Of a stretch of DNA of 64,000 bases, positions 46,039-54,236 are shown piece after piece. Source of the stretch: Porphyromonas pogonae (GTDB lineage Bacteria > Bacteroidota > Bacteroidia > Bacteroidales > Porphyromonadaceae). Positions within the stretch are counted from its first letter, which is position 1. Every line of letters starts with the position of its first letter. The stretch is from positions 2,108,001-2,172,000 of the forward strand of contig NZ_CP143258.1 of NCBI RefSeq assembly GCF_036320655.1. Reading direction: 5' to 3'. The position numbers and the translations under genes were made by a program. The notes beneath the pieces are model-generated. The model was not told the DNA's origin. It made no database searches and saw only the letters and a list, made by a program, of their open reading frames with translations.

Positions 46039-46376
46039 ATTTATTAGAAGAAAAAGCCATATTCCTGCAAATCGTAGATCGCATCAAGGACCGAATACTC
46101 GAAGGCATTTATGTAGCTGATGAAAGGGTCCCTTCGGTAAGGGAGATCGCTGAAGAGATGGAAGTAAACCCCAATACGGCGATGAGATCAATAGAGCGCA
46201 TGCAGATGGAAGGCCTGATATACAGTAAACGAGGGCTTGGATACTTTGTCTCGGCTAATGCTCTTGAAGTAATACTTGAGCAAAGACGTGAAAGGTTTAG
46301 AAAGGAAGTACTACCGGCACTCAAGCGAGAGATGAAAATGTTGGGTATAGACCCCAAAGAGTTAGAAATCGATTAA
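46035..46376 (+). CDS. GntR-family regulator, YtrA type
   Basis: 113 residues: an N-terminal winged helix (VPSVREIAEEMEVNPNTAMRSIERMQMEGLIYSKRG is spread over about 30-66) and only a short C-terminal helical tail, the YtrA subfamily layout without an effector-binding domain. It overlaps the ABC permease gene and probably represses the operon from the promoter at 44338. The regulator-last order is the reverse of many ytr operons. Confidence 0.9.
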   Translation: MNLLEEKAIFLQIVDRIKDRILEGIYVADERVPSVREIAEEMEVNPNTAMRSIERMQMEGLIYSKRGLGYFVSANALEVILEQRRERFRKEVLPALKREMKMLGIDPKELEID

Positions 46377-46432
46377 ATACACTCAGCAACTGATTAACAA
46401 TTAGGGAGCTACAAAAAACTCCCGATCATATA

Positions 46433-46475
46433 TCCATCTACAAATCTTCTTGAAGGGATTTGTAGGTGGATTTTC
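46433..46475 (+). terminator. Terminator of the ABC-GntR operon
   Basis: TCCATCTACAAATC (46433-46446) pairs, with two G-U pairs on the RNA, with GATTTGTAGGTGGA (46457-46470); TTTTC follows. Confidence 0.8.
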
Positions 46476-46959
46476 TATAAAAACAAAAATAAAACGCCTC
46501 ACCAACCCGAAACAAATCCAAATAACAACCCACAATAAATACTCAGCTGCCATTAGGATAGCATCCTCATTACAGATGAGCATCATTCACCACCTTTATC
46601 ACTTAGGCTATTAGCCATTTAATCGGCACAAGGCACTCTAAAATAAATAGAAAATCAGTTTTATTCAACTGTTAGATAGCAGGTTATATACTTGCACCGC
46701 ATAGCTCAGTTACTAATCTTTTCAATCCTACAGTAAGTATTAATATATATAAATGAATAGATTACAATACCTCTCATTTGTTTTTGGCATGCTTGCTTAA
46801 TGCAAAAATAGTAATTTCGAAGCATTACAAAGCAAATTAGTGAGCACAAAATATCACAATTATCCAGATAAACTATAACTCTACATTTCGTCAGGATTTT
46901 ACCCCCGAAAAGGGGCATAGTAGATTTCTATTTCTTATATTTGCTATAGATATAATAAT
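46476..46959. other. AT-rich intergenic stretch before the dead hipB copy
   Basis: About 480 bases, no gene seen. The last 60 bases contain the CCCCGAAAAGGGG block and a -7 box that recur before the intact hipB. Confidence 0.45.
46903..46943 (+). promoter_or_regulatory. Promoter/operator block, copy 1 (before dead hipB)
   Basis: CCCCGAAAAGGGG (46903-46915) followed by CATAGTAGATTTC and the -7 box TATATTTG (46936-46943). The whole block recurs at 48408-48447 with few changes. The CCCC/GGGG element sits where a -33 would be, so it may be a repressor site. Confidence 0.6.
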
Positions 46960-47140
46960 ATGTTTGTTTTTAGAACAATCGTAGCACTGTAAGTAAGGGA
47001 GATGCGCAAGAAATAACAAACAGATGCAAGTAGGCCCTTACAGGAAAGCTAGAGCAGAAATACGTTTCGTGTGAGATTTGGAGCAGAGCAATGACAAGTT
47101 CCACCTCTATAAACTTGTAAAGATCTTTAGTTCCTTGCCA
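46960..47140 (+). pseudogene. Dead hipB-like regulator (copy 1)
   Basis: Aligning this stretch with the intact hipB at 48618 gives clear matches (GAGATGCGCAAGAAAT, TACGTTTCGT, GAGCA). The ATG at 46960 lies at the same distance from the promoter block. The frame is broken by TAA at the codons for Tyr10 and Tyr18 of the intact copy and by small indels later. This is a decayed HTH antitoxin gene with its promoter still recognisable. No hipA follows; the gene at 47251 takes that place. Confidence 0.7.
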
Positions 47141-47250
47141 CGGTGGGTATTCCATTCTTATAAAATGAGAGTAGAAGAGTCTTTTATGCAAATGCTGAAT
47201 CCCTGTACAATCTACATCAATAGAGTCGAAGATTTTAAAACTATCAAACT

Positions 47251-48213
47251 ATGGGTATAGACCTCAGCTTAATTCTTCCCAATGACTGCGAGGATCTTTA
47301 TGACAATGCACACGCTTTGGAGATCTTTTACAAAACAATATCTTGTATAAAGAAATACTTTGATGGGCGCGAAGGCTTTGTCGAGGGTATAGAGATATAC
47401 AACTCTGACTCTCCTAATTGGGGCGAATACTGTAATCCTAACGAGGATCCAGGAGAGTATAGCTTTGAATTGCCCATTATCAATGCAACCTGCAACCTCA
47501 AGCAAGGGTATTGGGATATATGGCTTATGGCTCGTTACTATTCTTACTTTTGGCCTTGTTCAAAAGATATTAATGGGAATATCAGCCTATGGGCAAGAGA
47601 TGATGCCTTCGATGCCGCTCGAATATTTGGGTTCTCCGAAGGTTGGGTTTGTGATGAGTACCATTCGTGGAATTCGAATCTTTACGAAGATAGAGCATCC
47701 AGCTTCAAGAAATGGTGTGCTTTTGGTAAAAATGAGAAAGATGCCAAGGTGTATGAATTCGATCTTAATATGTTTAAAGGAATTACCGACACGGAGCTCG
47801 ATTTCCAAACTAAATATCACGACAACTTCAAGGAATGTCATGCTTTGGTGGCAACTTATGAGCGTCTCTACCCCGAGTACCGAATGCTTACTATAGGTAG
47901 ACCAATTGGCGACTTTGCCTTAGCCTCTAAAGGCAAAGAACTATATGTGATCAATATCAAGACGGGCAAGAGCTTAACCCCTTTCCCGATAGATTGCTGT
48001 CATGCTAACTTTAATGGAGCTGGCTTTACAGTTTCAAAGGGGGCAGAGCGAGCATTCTTCAACAGAGAGGGTAAGCAGCTCACAGATTTTCGAGAAGGAA
48101 ACTTCAGCTGGCGCTGGAGTCGGAAGCATCCTTATACGCAAGTAATTATAGACGATTCCTCTGAACGTCACTTTTTGAACGATGGTAGAGATGCAGCTCC
48201 AGAGGATGAATAG
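47251..48213 (+). CDS. Orphan 320-residue protein, unknown function
   Basis: Complete frame from MGIDLSLILPNDCED to a TAG at 48211. No signal peptide or membrane helix; acidic and aromatic-rich (YWDIWLMARYYSYFWPC). The C-terminal half has short beta-like repeats (IGDFALASKGKELYVIN, then CCHANFNGAGFTVSKGAERAFF) that could be propeller-like blades. I do not recognise a family. It lies between two copies of a hipB promoter region, in the position where a toxin gene would be, but no toxin motif is visible. Codon pattern looks like a real gene. Confidence 0.5.
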   Translation: MGIDLSLILPNDCEDLYDNAHALEIFYKTISCIKKYFDGREGFVEGIEIYNSDSPNWGEYCNPNEDPGEYSFELPIINATCNLKQGYWDIWLMARYYSYFWPCSKDINGNISLWARDDAFDAARIFGFSEGWVCDEYHSWNSNLYEDRASSFKKWCAFGKNEKDAKVYEFDLNMFKGITDTELDFQTKYHDNFKECHALVATYERLYPEYRMLTIGRPIGDFALASKGKELYVINIKTGKSLTPFPIDCCHANFNGAGFTVSKGAERAFFNREGKQLTDFREGNFSWRWSRKHPYTQVIIDDSSERHFLNDGRDAAPEDE

Positions 48214-48407
48214 CCATAGATTTCTCAACATACACGATAGACTTTGGTAAATATACTTTAGGTCGTAAATAAGAATTATTGTAGTTGCATATTATATATG
48301 TGTATTGATGAGATCTCCAAGAACACAATGGGTACTTAGCTAGCCCAAAATTAGAGCAAAAGATATAGATCGTCAGAGAGCAAATCAAATTGGCACAAAC
48401 TAAATAT

Positions 48408-48447
48408 CCCCGAAAAGGGTATAGTAGATTTCTATTTCTTATATTTG
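48408..48447 (+). promoter_or_regulatory. Promoter/operator block, copy 2 (before hipB)
   Basis: CCCCGAAAAGGG (48408-48419) and -7 box TATATTTG (48440-48447), same layout as 46903-46943. It lies about 170 bases before hipB, leaving a leader that contains the repeats at 48513-48581. Confidence 0.6.
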
Positions 48448-48512
48448 CCACTGATAAGGTATATAATAGCTTTGGCGAAGTGTGCAGTGCACAGTGTGAT
48501 ATGCCTTGAATA

Positions 48513-48581
48513 TGTACCCCAAAACGGCAAATCGTATACACATTCTCAAAACGTGTACCCTAAAAACGGATTTTGGGTACA
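48513..48581 (+). promoter_or_regulatory. Likely HipB operator: TGTACCC repeats
   Basis: Direct copies TGTACCCCAAAACGG (48513) and TGTACCCTAAAAACGG (48554), then an inverted half TTTTGGGTACA (48571-48581). GTACCC and GGGTAC at 48555-48580 form a palindrome 37 bases before the hipB start. HipB proteins bind palindromes in their own promoters, so autoregulation is inferred. Confidence 0.55.
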
Positions 48582-48617
48582 TATTTAGGGGGGAATAATC
48601 TCAAGAGAATAAATAAA

Positions 48618-48836
48618 ATGGTTGCAAGGACAGTTATAACGCAGTACGTGAAAGAGATGCGCAAGAAATATAAATTGACGCAGGTAGGCCTCTCCGAGAA
48701 AGCAGGAGTGGGGCTACGTTTCGTATGTGAACTGGAGCAAGGTAAGACCACGCTTCGCCTCGACAAGGTCAATAAAGTCTTCGAACTCTTTGGCTCGGAA
48801 TGTGGTTCTGTGCCGATGAAACGAGAGGGAGATTAA
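48618..48836 (+). CDS. hipB: HipB-like HTH antitoxin/regulator
   Basis: 72 residues from ATG 48618 (MVARTVITQYVKEMRKKY). The XRE helix-turn-helix is KLTQVGLSEKAGVGLRFVCE, followed by ELEQGKTTLRLDKVNKVFELFG. In hipBA systems this protein binds DNA and neutralises the kinase HipA, normally encoded directly downstream. Here a different gene is inserted and only a hipA stump remains, so it may persist as an orphan regulator. The longer frame from 48573 crosses the palindrome and is rejected. Confidence 0.82.
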   Translation: MVARTVITQYVKEMRKKYKLTQVGLSEKAGVGLRFVCELEQGKTTLRLDKVNKVFELFGSECGSVPMKREGD

Positions 48837-48838
48837 GT

Positions 48839-49273
48839 ATGAATGAAATAATACAAAACAATATAATGGAAATTATTTTATCATCTTTCCTTATAATCTC
48901 TGGATGGGGAATAACCCATTATCTTGCACTTAAGAAAAGTGCAAAAGATAAAAAAAGAGAGGTAACAATCGAATATCTCATCAACGCATGGAGGACAATG
49001 GAGAGTGCGAGCAATAGATTGGATAATTCTCATAATGCAAAACTGGAAACAGCTATTGCTGATATTCAACTTTTAGGGACGCAAAAGCAAATAGAACTAG
49101 CCCAAAAATTTGCAGACCAAATAGCCCAAACAAGAAGCGGAGATACCTTAGAACTACTAATACAACTTAGAGAAGACCTCAGAATAGAGTTGGGGCTTAA
49201 TCCTGTTAAACGAAATTTAAAGATTCTTCGCTTTGAAGTAGATCCTGTGCCGATGAAAATGAGAAGGAGATGA
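48839..49273 (+). CDS. Membrane-anchored protein inserted between hipB and hipA stump
   Basis: 144 residues from ATG 48839 (MNEIIQNNIMEIILSS). One hydrophobic helix (about 8-26) then a basic, helical cytoplasmic-type tail with KKSAKDKKREVTIEYLINAW and a coiled-coil-like Gln/Glu stretch. No family named. Its last residues (FEVDPVPMK) read through sequence that copies the end of hipB, and both edges carry a roughly 35-base direct repeat (TGTGCCGATGAAA...GTATGAA at 48809 and 49246). This suggests insertion by recombination at hipB ends. It uses the position and leader of hipA. Confidence 0.55.
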   Translation: MNEIIQNNIMEIILSSFLIISGWGITHYLALKKSAKDKKREVTIEYLINAWRTMESASNRLDNSHNAKLETAIADIQLLGTQKQIELAQKFADQIAQTRSGDTLELLIQLREDLRIELGLNPVKRNLKILRFEVDPVPMKMRRR

Positions 49274-49276
49274 AGT

Positions 49277-49504
49277 ATGAAGCAAGCTATTGTTTATTGG
49301 AAGACGCTCAAGGCCGACATTCTCACAGAAAGTGATGAGGGATATTCTTTTGTTTACGACCAAGGGTTCCACATTATAAACAAAAGACCTAAAAATTTGA
49401 CATATACACCTAAAATTGCGACACTCTCCAATAAACGACGCCCAACAGACAGAGATGGCAAAAGAAAGGGCACTCACGGTGAGTGCCTTACTAATGCTTG
49501 GTGA
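49277..49504 (+). pseudogene. hipA N-terminal stump
   Basis: 75 codons. The first 28 residues (MKQAIVYWKTLKADILTES then DEGYSFVYDQ) match the start of HipA kinases; after that the sequence departs from the family, and the kinase domain (about 300-400 residues) is absent. The toxin is therefore dead. An imperfect upstream repeat shows the junction of the inserted gene. Confidence 0.75.
49469..49487. terminator. Palindromic hairpin between hipA stump and mnmE
   Basis: GGCACTCAC G GTGAGTGCC: 9-bp arms, 1-base centre. Suited to convergent termination, though no T-run follows on the plus strand. Confidence 0.5.
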
Positions 49505-49530
49505 TGCTTACATATCGTTGCTATCAGCAA

Positions 49531-50940
49531 TCATTTGCCGATGCAAAAGTGAGCGAAGATATTGTGCAGGATATTGTCTGATGTGATTTCATTGCCAGTG
49601 ATTTCTCCCATAAGTGAAATACACTGGCGCAGATCAGGGCTTAGAAAGTCTCCTGAGATGCCATCGCTCAACCCCTCTCTGACACGTTCCAAAGCCTGCA
49701 TTGCTTCTAACATCAAGTGATAATGCCTTACATTACTCACAACAATATCGCCTAATGAATTTTGAGGTAAAGCAGCTGATTGTCTTATCATTGCTTTGAG
49801 TTGTTCTATATGGTCTCCCCTTTTTGCGGATATGGCTATGATGGGTAAATCACGAAATTCTGTCGGAAAATATTTTTCGAGAGACTTAGATTGTTGTTGT
49901 ATCTGATCACTCTTGTTCACAATCAGAATGACTGACTTATTCTCAATAATCTCTTGCATTTGAGAAGCAAAAGTCTGGTCAAAACTCTCATTGAGGTGCA
50001 TTGCGTCTACGACCCATAAGACTATTAAAGCTTCGTTGAGTTTCTTGTAGCTACGTTGGATCCCTAGGGATTCAATCTCATCCTCTGTCTGGCGTATACC
50101 GGCGGTGTCTATAAAACGGAAGGATATTCCATCAATATTCATGACATCTTCTATTACATCCCTTGTGGTACCATGAATAGAGCTTACAATAGCTTTTTCC
50201 TCCCCTAAAAGACGATTGAGGAGGGTACTCTTGCCTACGTTGGTTGCACCCACAATAGCTACAGGAATTCCTTTTTTTATGGCATTACCAAGCCTGAAAC
50301 TTTCAATAAGGACACTAAGCTTGTTATGGATTTCATCGGCCAAGTTACAAAGTTGAGAGCGATCGGCAAATTCTACATCCTCTTCACTGAAGTCAAGTTC
50401 GAGTTCCACCAAGGATGCAAACTCAAGAAGCCTATCCCTCAGAGCATCAAACTCGGCACTATACCCTCCTTTCATCTGATTCATAGCCATACGATGTTGC
50501 GATGCACTTTCTGAGGCAATAAGATCAGCTACGGCCTCGGCTTGGCTCAGATCCATCTTACCATTGAGATAAGCGCGTTTTGTAAACTCACCGGGCATCG
50601 CTGTGCGACAGCCTACTGTAAGATAAGCTTGTAATATCATTTGCTGAACATACAATGAACCGTGACAAGATATCTCGACAGTATCTTCACCGGTAAAAGA
50701 ATGTGGAGCTTTGTACTTAATAGCAATAACTTCATCTATAACCACACCATCTTTGATAAAATTGCCGTAAATAGCCTTACGTATAGGAGCATCATCAAAA
50801 GATATTCCACCAATGGATGAGAAAAATTGTGAAGTTATACTGATCGATTGTGGACCGGATATCCTGATGACAGCTATTCCCCCTACTCCTGGGGCTGTAG
50901 CAGTAGCACAGATGGTATCTTCTTGTATATGCAATATCAT
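49531..50940 (-). CDS. mnmE: tRNA uridine-5-carboxymethylaminomethyl modification GTPase MnmE
   Basis: 469 residues, usual length. With MnmG it modifies the wobble uridine of several tRNAs. N-terminal formyl-THF domain APGVGGIAVIRISGP; GTPase motifs GATNVGKSTL (G1), GTTRDVIED (G2), DTAGIRQTEDEIE (G3) and VNKSDQ (G4); and the invariant C-terminal FCIGK with catalytic Cys. Start at ATG 50940. The DMT gene downstream of its promoter side is 12 bases away in the same direction. Confidence 0.97.
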   Translation of the reverse strand: MILHIQEDTICATATAPGVGGIAVIRISGPQSISITSQFFSSIGGISFDDAPIRKAIYGNFIKDGVVIDEVIAIKYKAPHSFTGEDTVEISCHGSLYVQQMILQAYLTVGCRTAMPGEFTKRAYLNGKMDLSQAEAVADLIASESASQHRMAMNQMKGGYSAEFDALRDRLLEFASLVELELDFSEEDVEFADRSQLCNLADEIHNKLSVLIESFRLGNAIKKGIPVAIVGATNVGKSTLLNRLLGEEKAIVSSIHGTTRDVIEDVMNIDGISFRFIDTAGIRQTEDEIESLGIQRSYKKLNEALIVLWVVDAMHLNESFDQTFASQMQEIIENKSVILIVNKSDQIQQQSKSLEKYFPTEFRDLPIIAISAKRGDHIEQLKAMIRQSAALPQNSLGDIVVSNVRHYHLMLEAMQALERVREGLSDGISGDFLSPDLRQCISLMGEITGNEITSDNILHNIFAHFCIGK

Positions 50941-50952
50941 AGCTATTCTTAT

Positions 50953-51888
50953 TTAATTAAAAGTGTCCGCCGCCTTGTTTCTGCTGAATCGCTCCAATCG
51001 TGCTTGGATATTCTTGTCCAATAACGGTGATATTATGATGAGTGTTACAGCTACCAGTATCATAGCAATGCCTATAGCAGTAAGGATAGTAAAGTTTTCC
51101 TTGAAAACAAATATACCAATAATAATAGCCACAAGGGGTTCCATGGCTCCTAACACTGCAGTAAGTGTAGAACCTATGGTTTTTATAGCTTGAACCAAGG
51201 CAATATTGGAGACTAATGTAGGCAATAAAGCTAACAAAAGCAGGTTGATCCAACCATGCACATCTGGAGCTAAAGTAATGCCTCCATTAAATATAGCATC
51301 AATAATAAAAAATAATCCGCAAAACAACATGGCATAAAATGTAAGTTTCAGATTATTCATTGTACGCAGGCATTCTCTATTGTTTACCAAAACCATATAT
51401 ATCGCATATGATGCTCCGGAAATCATCACAATAATAATGCCTACAATACTTACACTCTGTGACTCGCCAAACATACTCAATAACATAACCCCTCCCAAAG
51501 CCAAGATAATAGCAGCTATAGTGAACGGGGATATCTTTTGCTTGAATACAAAGTGCATAATAAGCGTTACAAATACAGGATAGAGAAAGTGTAACGTTGT
51601 GGCCAAGCCACTGGTCATTATTTTATAGCCATAAAATAGGAGTGAGGCAGAGCAATAATAAAGTATACCACAGATAAGCAAATAACCGAGTTCTTTCTTA
51701 TGAAGAGCGAAAGACTGTTTTTTATACGACATAAGAATGCCCACAGCAATAGCAGCAAAAATAAGTCTATAACAAAGAATACTTTCTGTGTGCATTCCTG
51801 AATTGAGAAGAGGCAAACTAAACAAAGGAATCATACCGAATGTAGCAGACGATAGTACTCCTGCGAAAAAACCTTTAAATTTGGACAT
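50953..51888 (-). CDS. EamA/DMT-family transporter
   Basis: 311 residues from ATG 51888 (MSKFKGFFAGVLSSATFG); the frame's 5-codon extension starts with TTG. Ten predicted helices in two EamA halves; GMIPLFSLPLLNSG, ATTLHFLYPVFVTLIMHF and GALEPLVAI-like GAMEPLVAIIIGI. Probably co-transcribed with mnmE (12-base gap). Substrate unknown. Confidence 0.86.
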   Translation of the reverse strand: MSKFKGFFAGVLSSATFGMIPLFSLPLLNSGMHTESILCYRLIFAAIAVGILMSYKKQSFALHKKELGYLLICGILYYCSASLLFYGYKIMTSGLATTLHFLYPVFVTLIMHFVFKQKISPFTIAAIILALGGVMLLSMFGESQSVSIVGIIIVMISGASYAIYMVLVNNRECLRTMNNLKLTFYAMLFCGLFFIIDAIFNGGITLAPDVHGWINLLLLALLPTLVSNIALVQAIKTIGSTLTAVLGAMEPLVAIIIGIFVFKENFTILTAIGIAMILVAVTLIIISPLLDKNIQARLERFSRNKAADTFN

Positions 51889-51911
51889 GGAACTTTCTTT
51901 CAATATTTATA

Positions 51912-51944
51912 CAAAAGTACTCAATGATTTCCTAAAAGGGCAAA
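51912..51944 (-). promoter_or_regulatory. Promoter of the DMT-mnmE unit
   Basis: On the minus strand TTTG (51944-51941) and TACTTTTG (51919-51912) with 21 bases between, ending 23 bases before the ATG. Good match to the Bacteroidota consensus. Confidence 0.65.
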
Positions 51945-52095
51945 ATGTAAGTAAAAATGGCTTGAAATCAGTATTAAAGCGGAGTTTTGAGCTAACCTTG
52001 ACAGAAAGGAGCCACGGTCTAATACCTTAAGCTAACTCACATGGTGGTACAATGTGATTGAAAACCACAACGGATTACCAACGTCAAAATAACTT

Positions 52096-52122
52096 GAGAC
52101 CGTTGACTTTTGCAACAGTCTC
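52096..52122. mobile_element. Solo MITE end (27-base hairpin)
   Basis: GAGACCGTTGACTTTTGCAACAGTCTC matches the right-hand end of the 187-bp MITE with one change and folds on itself (GAGAC-GTTG against CAAC-GTCTC). AACTT lies on its left and AACTA on its right. Remnant of a deleted copy or an independently moved end. Confidence 0.65.
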
Positions 52123-52160
52123 AACTATAGAAATTCCTAAAGTCATTGACACATAAAAAC

Positions 52161-52188
52161 AAAGGTTGCCAATTGGATGACAACCTTC
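52161..52188 (-). terminator. Terminator after pntB
   Basis: AAGGTTG (52162-52168) and CAACCTT (52181-52187), followed on the minus strand by TGTTTTTATG. Lies about 27 bases past the pntB stop. Confidence 0.7.
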
Positions 52189-52214
52189 GAATAAAAACAT
52201 GAGTATTATTTTGT

Positions 52215-54236
52215 TTACTTGATAGAACTCAATAGTTTGGCAAGAGAATCCTTGGCATCACCAAGATATAAATATACACCCTGTGCTCTAGTATAAAGAG
52301 GATTCTCCACCCCGGCATAACCCGGTTTGAGATCAAAATTACATATAAATATGTTGGGAGCTTGATCTACATTGAGTACAGGCATACCATAAATAGGAGT
52401 GCCTTCGGCATCGCGGGCTGCAGGGTTGAGTACATCATTGGCTCCAATAACCACAACAACATCGGCAGAAGCAAATTCATTATTGATGGAATCCATCTCG
52501 TATAATTGTTCATAGGGAACATCTGCTTCGCAAAGCAATACATTCATATGTCCCGGCATACGGCCGGCAACAGGATGAATAGCATATTTGACTTCAGCAC
52601 CATTGGTCATAAATTGATCTGCAAGCATACGTACTTGATGCTGAGCTTGCGCAAGAGCCATTCCATACCCCGGCACAATGATAACCTTACGAGCACTTTT
52701 GAGCACCTCAGAGGTGTTATGTTCAGCTTTTGTGCCTATAGCATTGTCACTCTCTCCACTAGTCTTTGCATCAGGAGTATGTACATCATCAAATTCGTGG
52801 AGCAATTTTGTCAAAGATTCCTTTGCATCGCCCAGAAGCAGGTGCACACCTTCTTCCTTGGAATAAAGAGGATTCTCTACGCCGGCATATCCCGGCTTGA
52901 GATCGAAGTTGCAGATTATAATCTCCGGAGCTTGATCTACATTGAGTACAGGCATACCGTAAATAGGAGTTCCTTCAGCATCTCGAGCTGCAGGATTGAG
53001 AACATCATTGGCTCCAATTACTATCACAATATCTGCTTTGGCAAAATCATCATTAATAGCATCCATTTCATAGAGTTGCTCATAAGGGACATCGGCCTCA
53101 CAAAGCAACACATTCATATGCCCAGGCATACGGCCTGCAACAGGATGAATAGCATATTTGACGTCAGCCCCATTTTCACTGAGCTTATCCGCCAATTGAC
53201 GTACCTGATGCTGAGCTTGTGCAAGAGCCATACCATAACCCGGTACAATAATTACATTTTTAGCTGAACGAAGAATCTCACCGCAAGACTTTTGTTTGGC
53301 AACAGGTTGTACCTCTTCATCCTTTACCAGCATTTGTGACTCAGCCATAGGCTTTACCTCTGGTGCTTTTGATCGATCATTTTTCATCGATTGCGCTGCT
53401 GCGCCTCCCATAAGGATACTTGCAAGACTGCGATTCATAGCACGACACATGATCTGTGTAAGTAGTAAGCCAGATGCTCCAACAATGCCTCCCACAGCAA
53501 CTAAAAGGATATCGTTAATAGCGAGTCCTGCTATAGCCCCAGCCAGACCGCTCAATGAATTGAGAAGAGATATAGTAATAGGCATGTCTGCTCCTCCAAC
53601 ACGAATAGAAAAGAATAATCCGAACATGGCAGAGAAAGCAACACTACCCAATACAATCATCAACACAGCATACCCGGGGATAATATTGATAGTACCCAAT
53701 ACAATAAATACAACGGCTATGAGCAAAAACATATTTGTCCAGAGTGAATGATTGGGCCAAATAACAGGTTTCTGTGGGATCAGCTTATGCAATTTCCCCC
53801 CGGCTACAAGGCTACCCACCAAAGTCACTGTTCCCACAACGATAGCCAGCATAGCTGTGCATTTGGTAAACACCGGATAGGCATTTTCAGTCAACGGGTT
53901 GAGTCCTATACCTTCTATGGAAAGAATACCCACCAAAGCCGAAGCTCCTCCGCCAATACCGTTTAGTAAGGCTACCAGTTGTGGCATCTGTATCATCTTT
54001 ACCTTAGCTGCTATGAAACCACCTATCAAAGCTCCAATAAGCATAAATAGGTAAATCCAATAGATAGGAAATATATTATTGTAAGCCAGAGTAACCAATA
54101 CACCTCCAAGCATTGCAAATGCACTGAGCTTATTTCCCAAGATAGCGGTTTTCACACGGCTCATCATAGAAATCCCCAGTAAAACCAAAATGGCCAGGAA
54201 CGAACAAATGATGTAATATAAAGTAGTACTCATCAT
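52215..54236 (-). CDS. pntB: NAD(P) transhydrogenase subunit beta with duplicated NADP-binding domain
   Basis: 673 residues; E. coli PntB has 462. Residues 1-280 are the membrane domain (about 8-9 helices; NGIGGGASALVG, GGADMPITISLLNSLSG). Two copies of the NADP(H)-binding domain III follow, about 316-480 and 507-671, offset by 190 residues. Each has VPGYGMALAQAQHQV, HPVAGRMPGHMNVLL, GANDVLNPAARD and KPGYAGVENPLY, so both look functional. The linker between them is Ser/Glu/Asp-rich. The enzyme couples proton entry to NADPH formation. Part of pntAA-pntAB-pntB; the start overlaps the pntAB stop. Confidence 0.93.
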   Translation of the reverse strand: MMSTTLYYIICSFLAILVLLGISMMSRVKTAILGNKLSAFAMLGGVLVTLAYNNIFPIYWIYLFMLIGALIGGFIAAKVKMIQMPQLVALLNGIGGGASALVGILSIEGIGLNPLTENAYPVFTKCTAMLAIVVGTVTLVGSLVAGGKLHKLIPQKPVIWPNHSLWTNMFLLIAVVFIVLGTINIIPGYAVLMIVLGSVAFSAMFGLFFSIRVGGADMPITISLLNSLSGLAGAIAGLAINDILLVAVGGIVGASGLLLTQIMCRAMNRSLASILMGGAAAQSMKNDRSKAPEVKPMAESQMLVKDEEVQPVAKQKSCGEILRSAKNVIIVPGYGMALAQAQHQVRQLADKLSENGADVKYAIHPVAGRMPGHMNVLLCEADVPYEQLYEMDAINDDFAKADIVIVIGANDVLNPAARDAEGTPIYGMPVLNVDQAPEIIICNFDLKPGYAGVENPLYSKEEGVHLLLGDAKESLTKLLHEFDDVHTPDAKTSGESDNAIGTKAEHNTSEVLKSARKVIIVPGYGMALAQAQHQVRMLADQFMTNGAEVKYAIHPVAGRMPGHMNVLLCEADVPYEQLYEMDSINNEFASADVVVVIGANDVLNPAARDAEGTPIYGMPVLNVDQAPNIFICNFDLKPGYAGVENPLYTRAQGVYLYLGDAKDSLAKLLSSIK
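52224..52718 (-). repeat. pntB domain III, second copy (coding repeat)
   Basis: Encodes residues 507-671. It aligns with the 52797-53291 copy over its whole length; about 16 residues differ in some 128 aligned between VPGYG and ENPLY by eye count, with many silent third-base changes, so the duplication is not recent. Confidence 0.88.
52797..53291 (-). repeat. pntB domain III, first copy (coding repeat)
   Basis: Encodes residues 316-480, the position where a single domain III is found in ordinary PntB. Partner of the 52224-52718 copy. Confidence 0.88.

Noticed and set aside
48573-48617. Longer hipB start
   Set aside because: The extension reads through the palindrome and has no conserved residues; ATG 48618 aligns with the HipB family start and with the dead copy.
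52506-53267. 253-codon plus-strand ORF opposite pntB
   Set aside because: It lies antisense to the two well-conserved NADP domains; the pntB frame has clear motifs, and the antisense frame is a by-product of its codon use and of the internal repeat.
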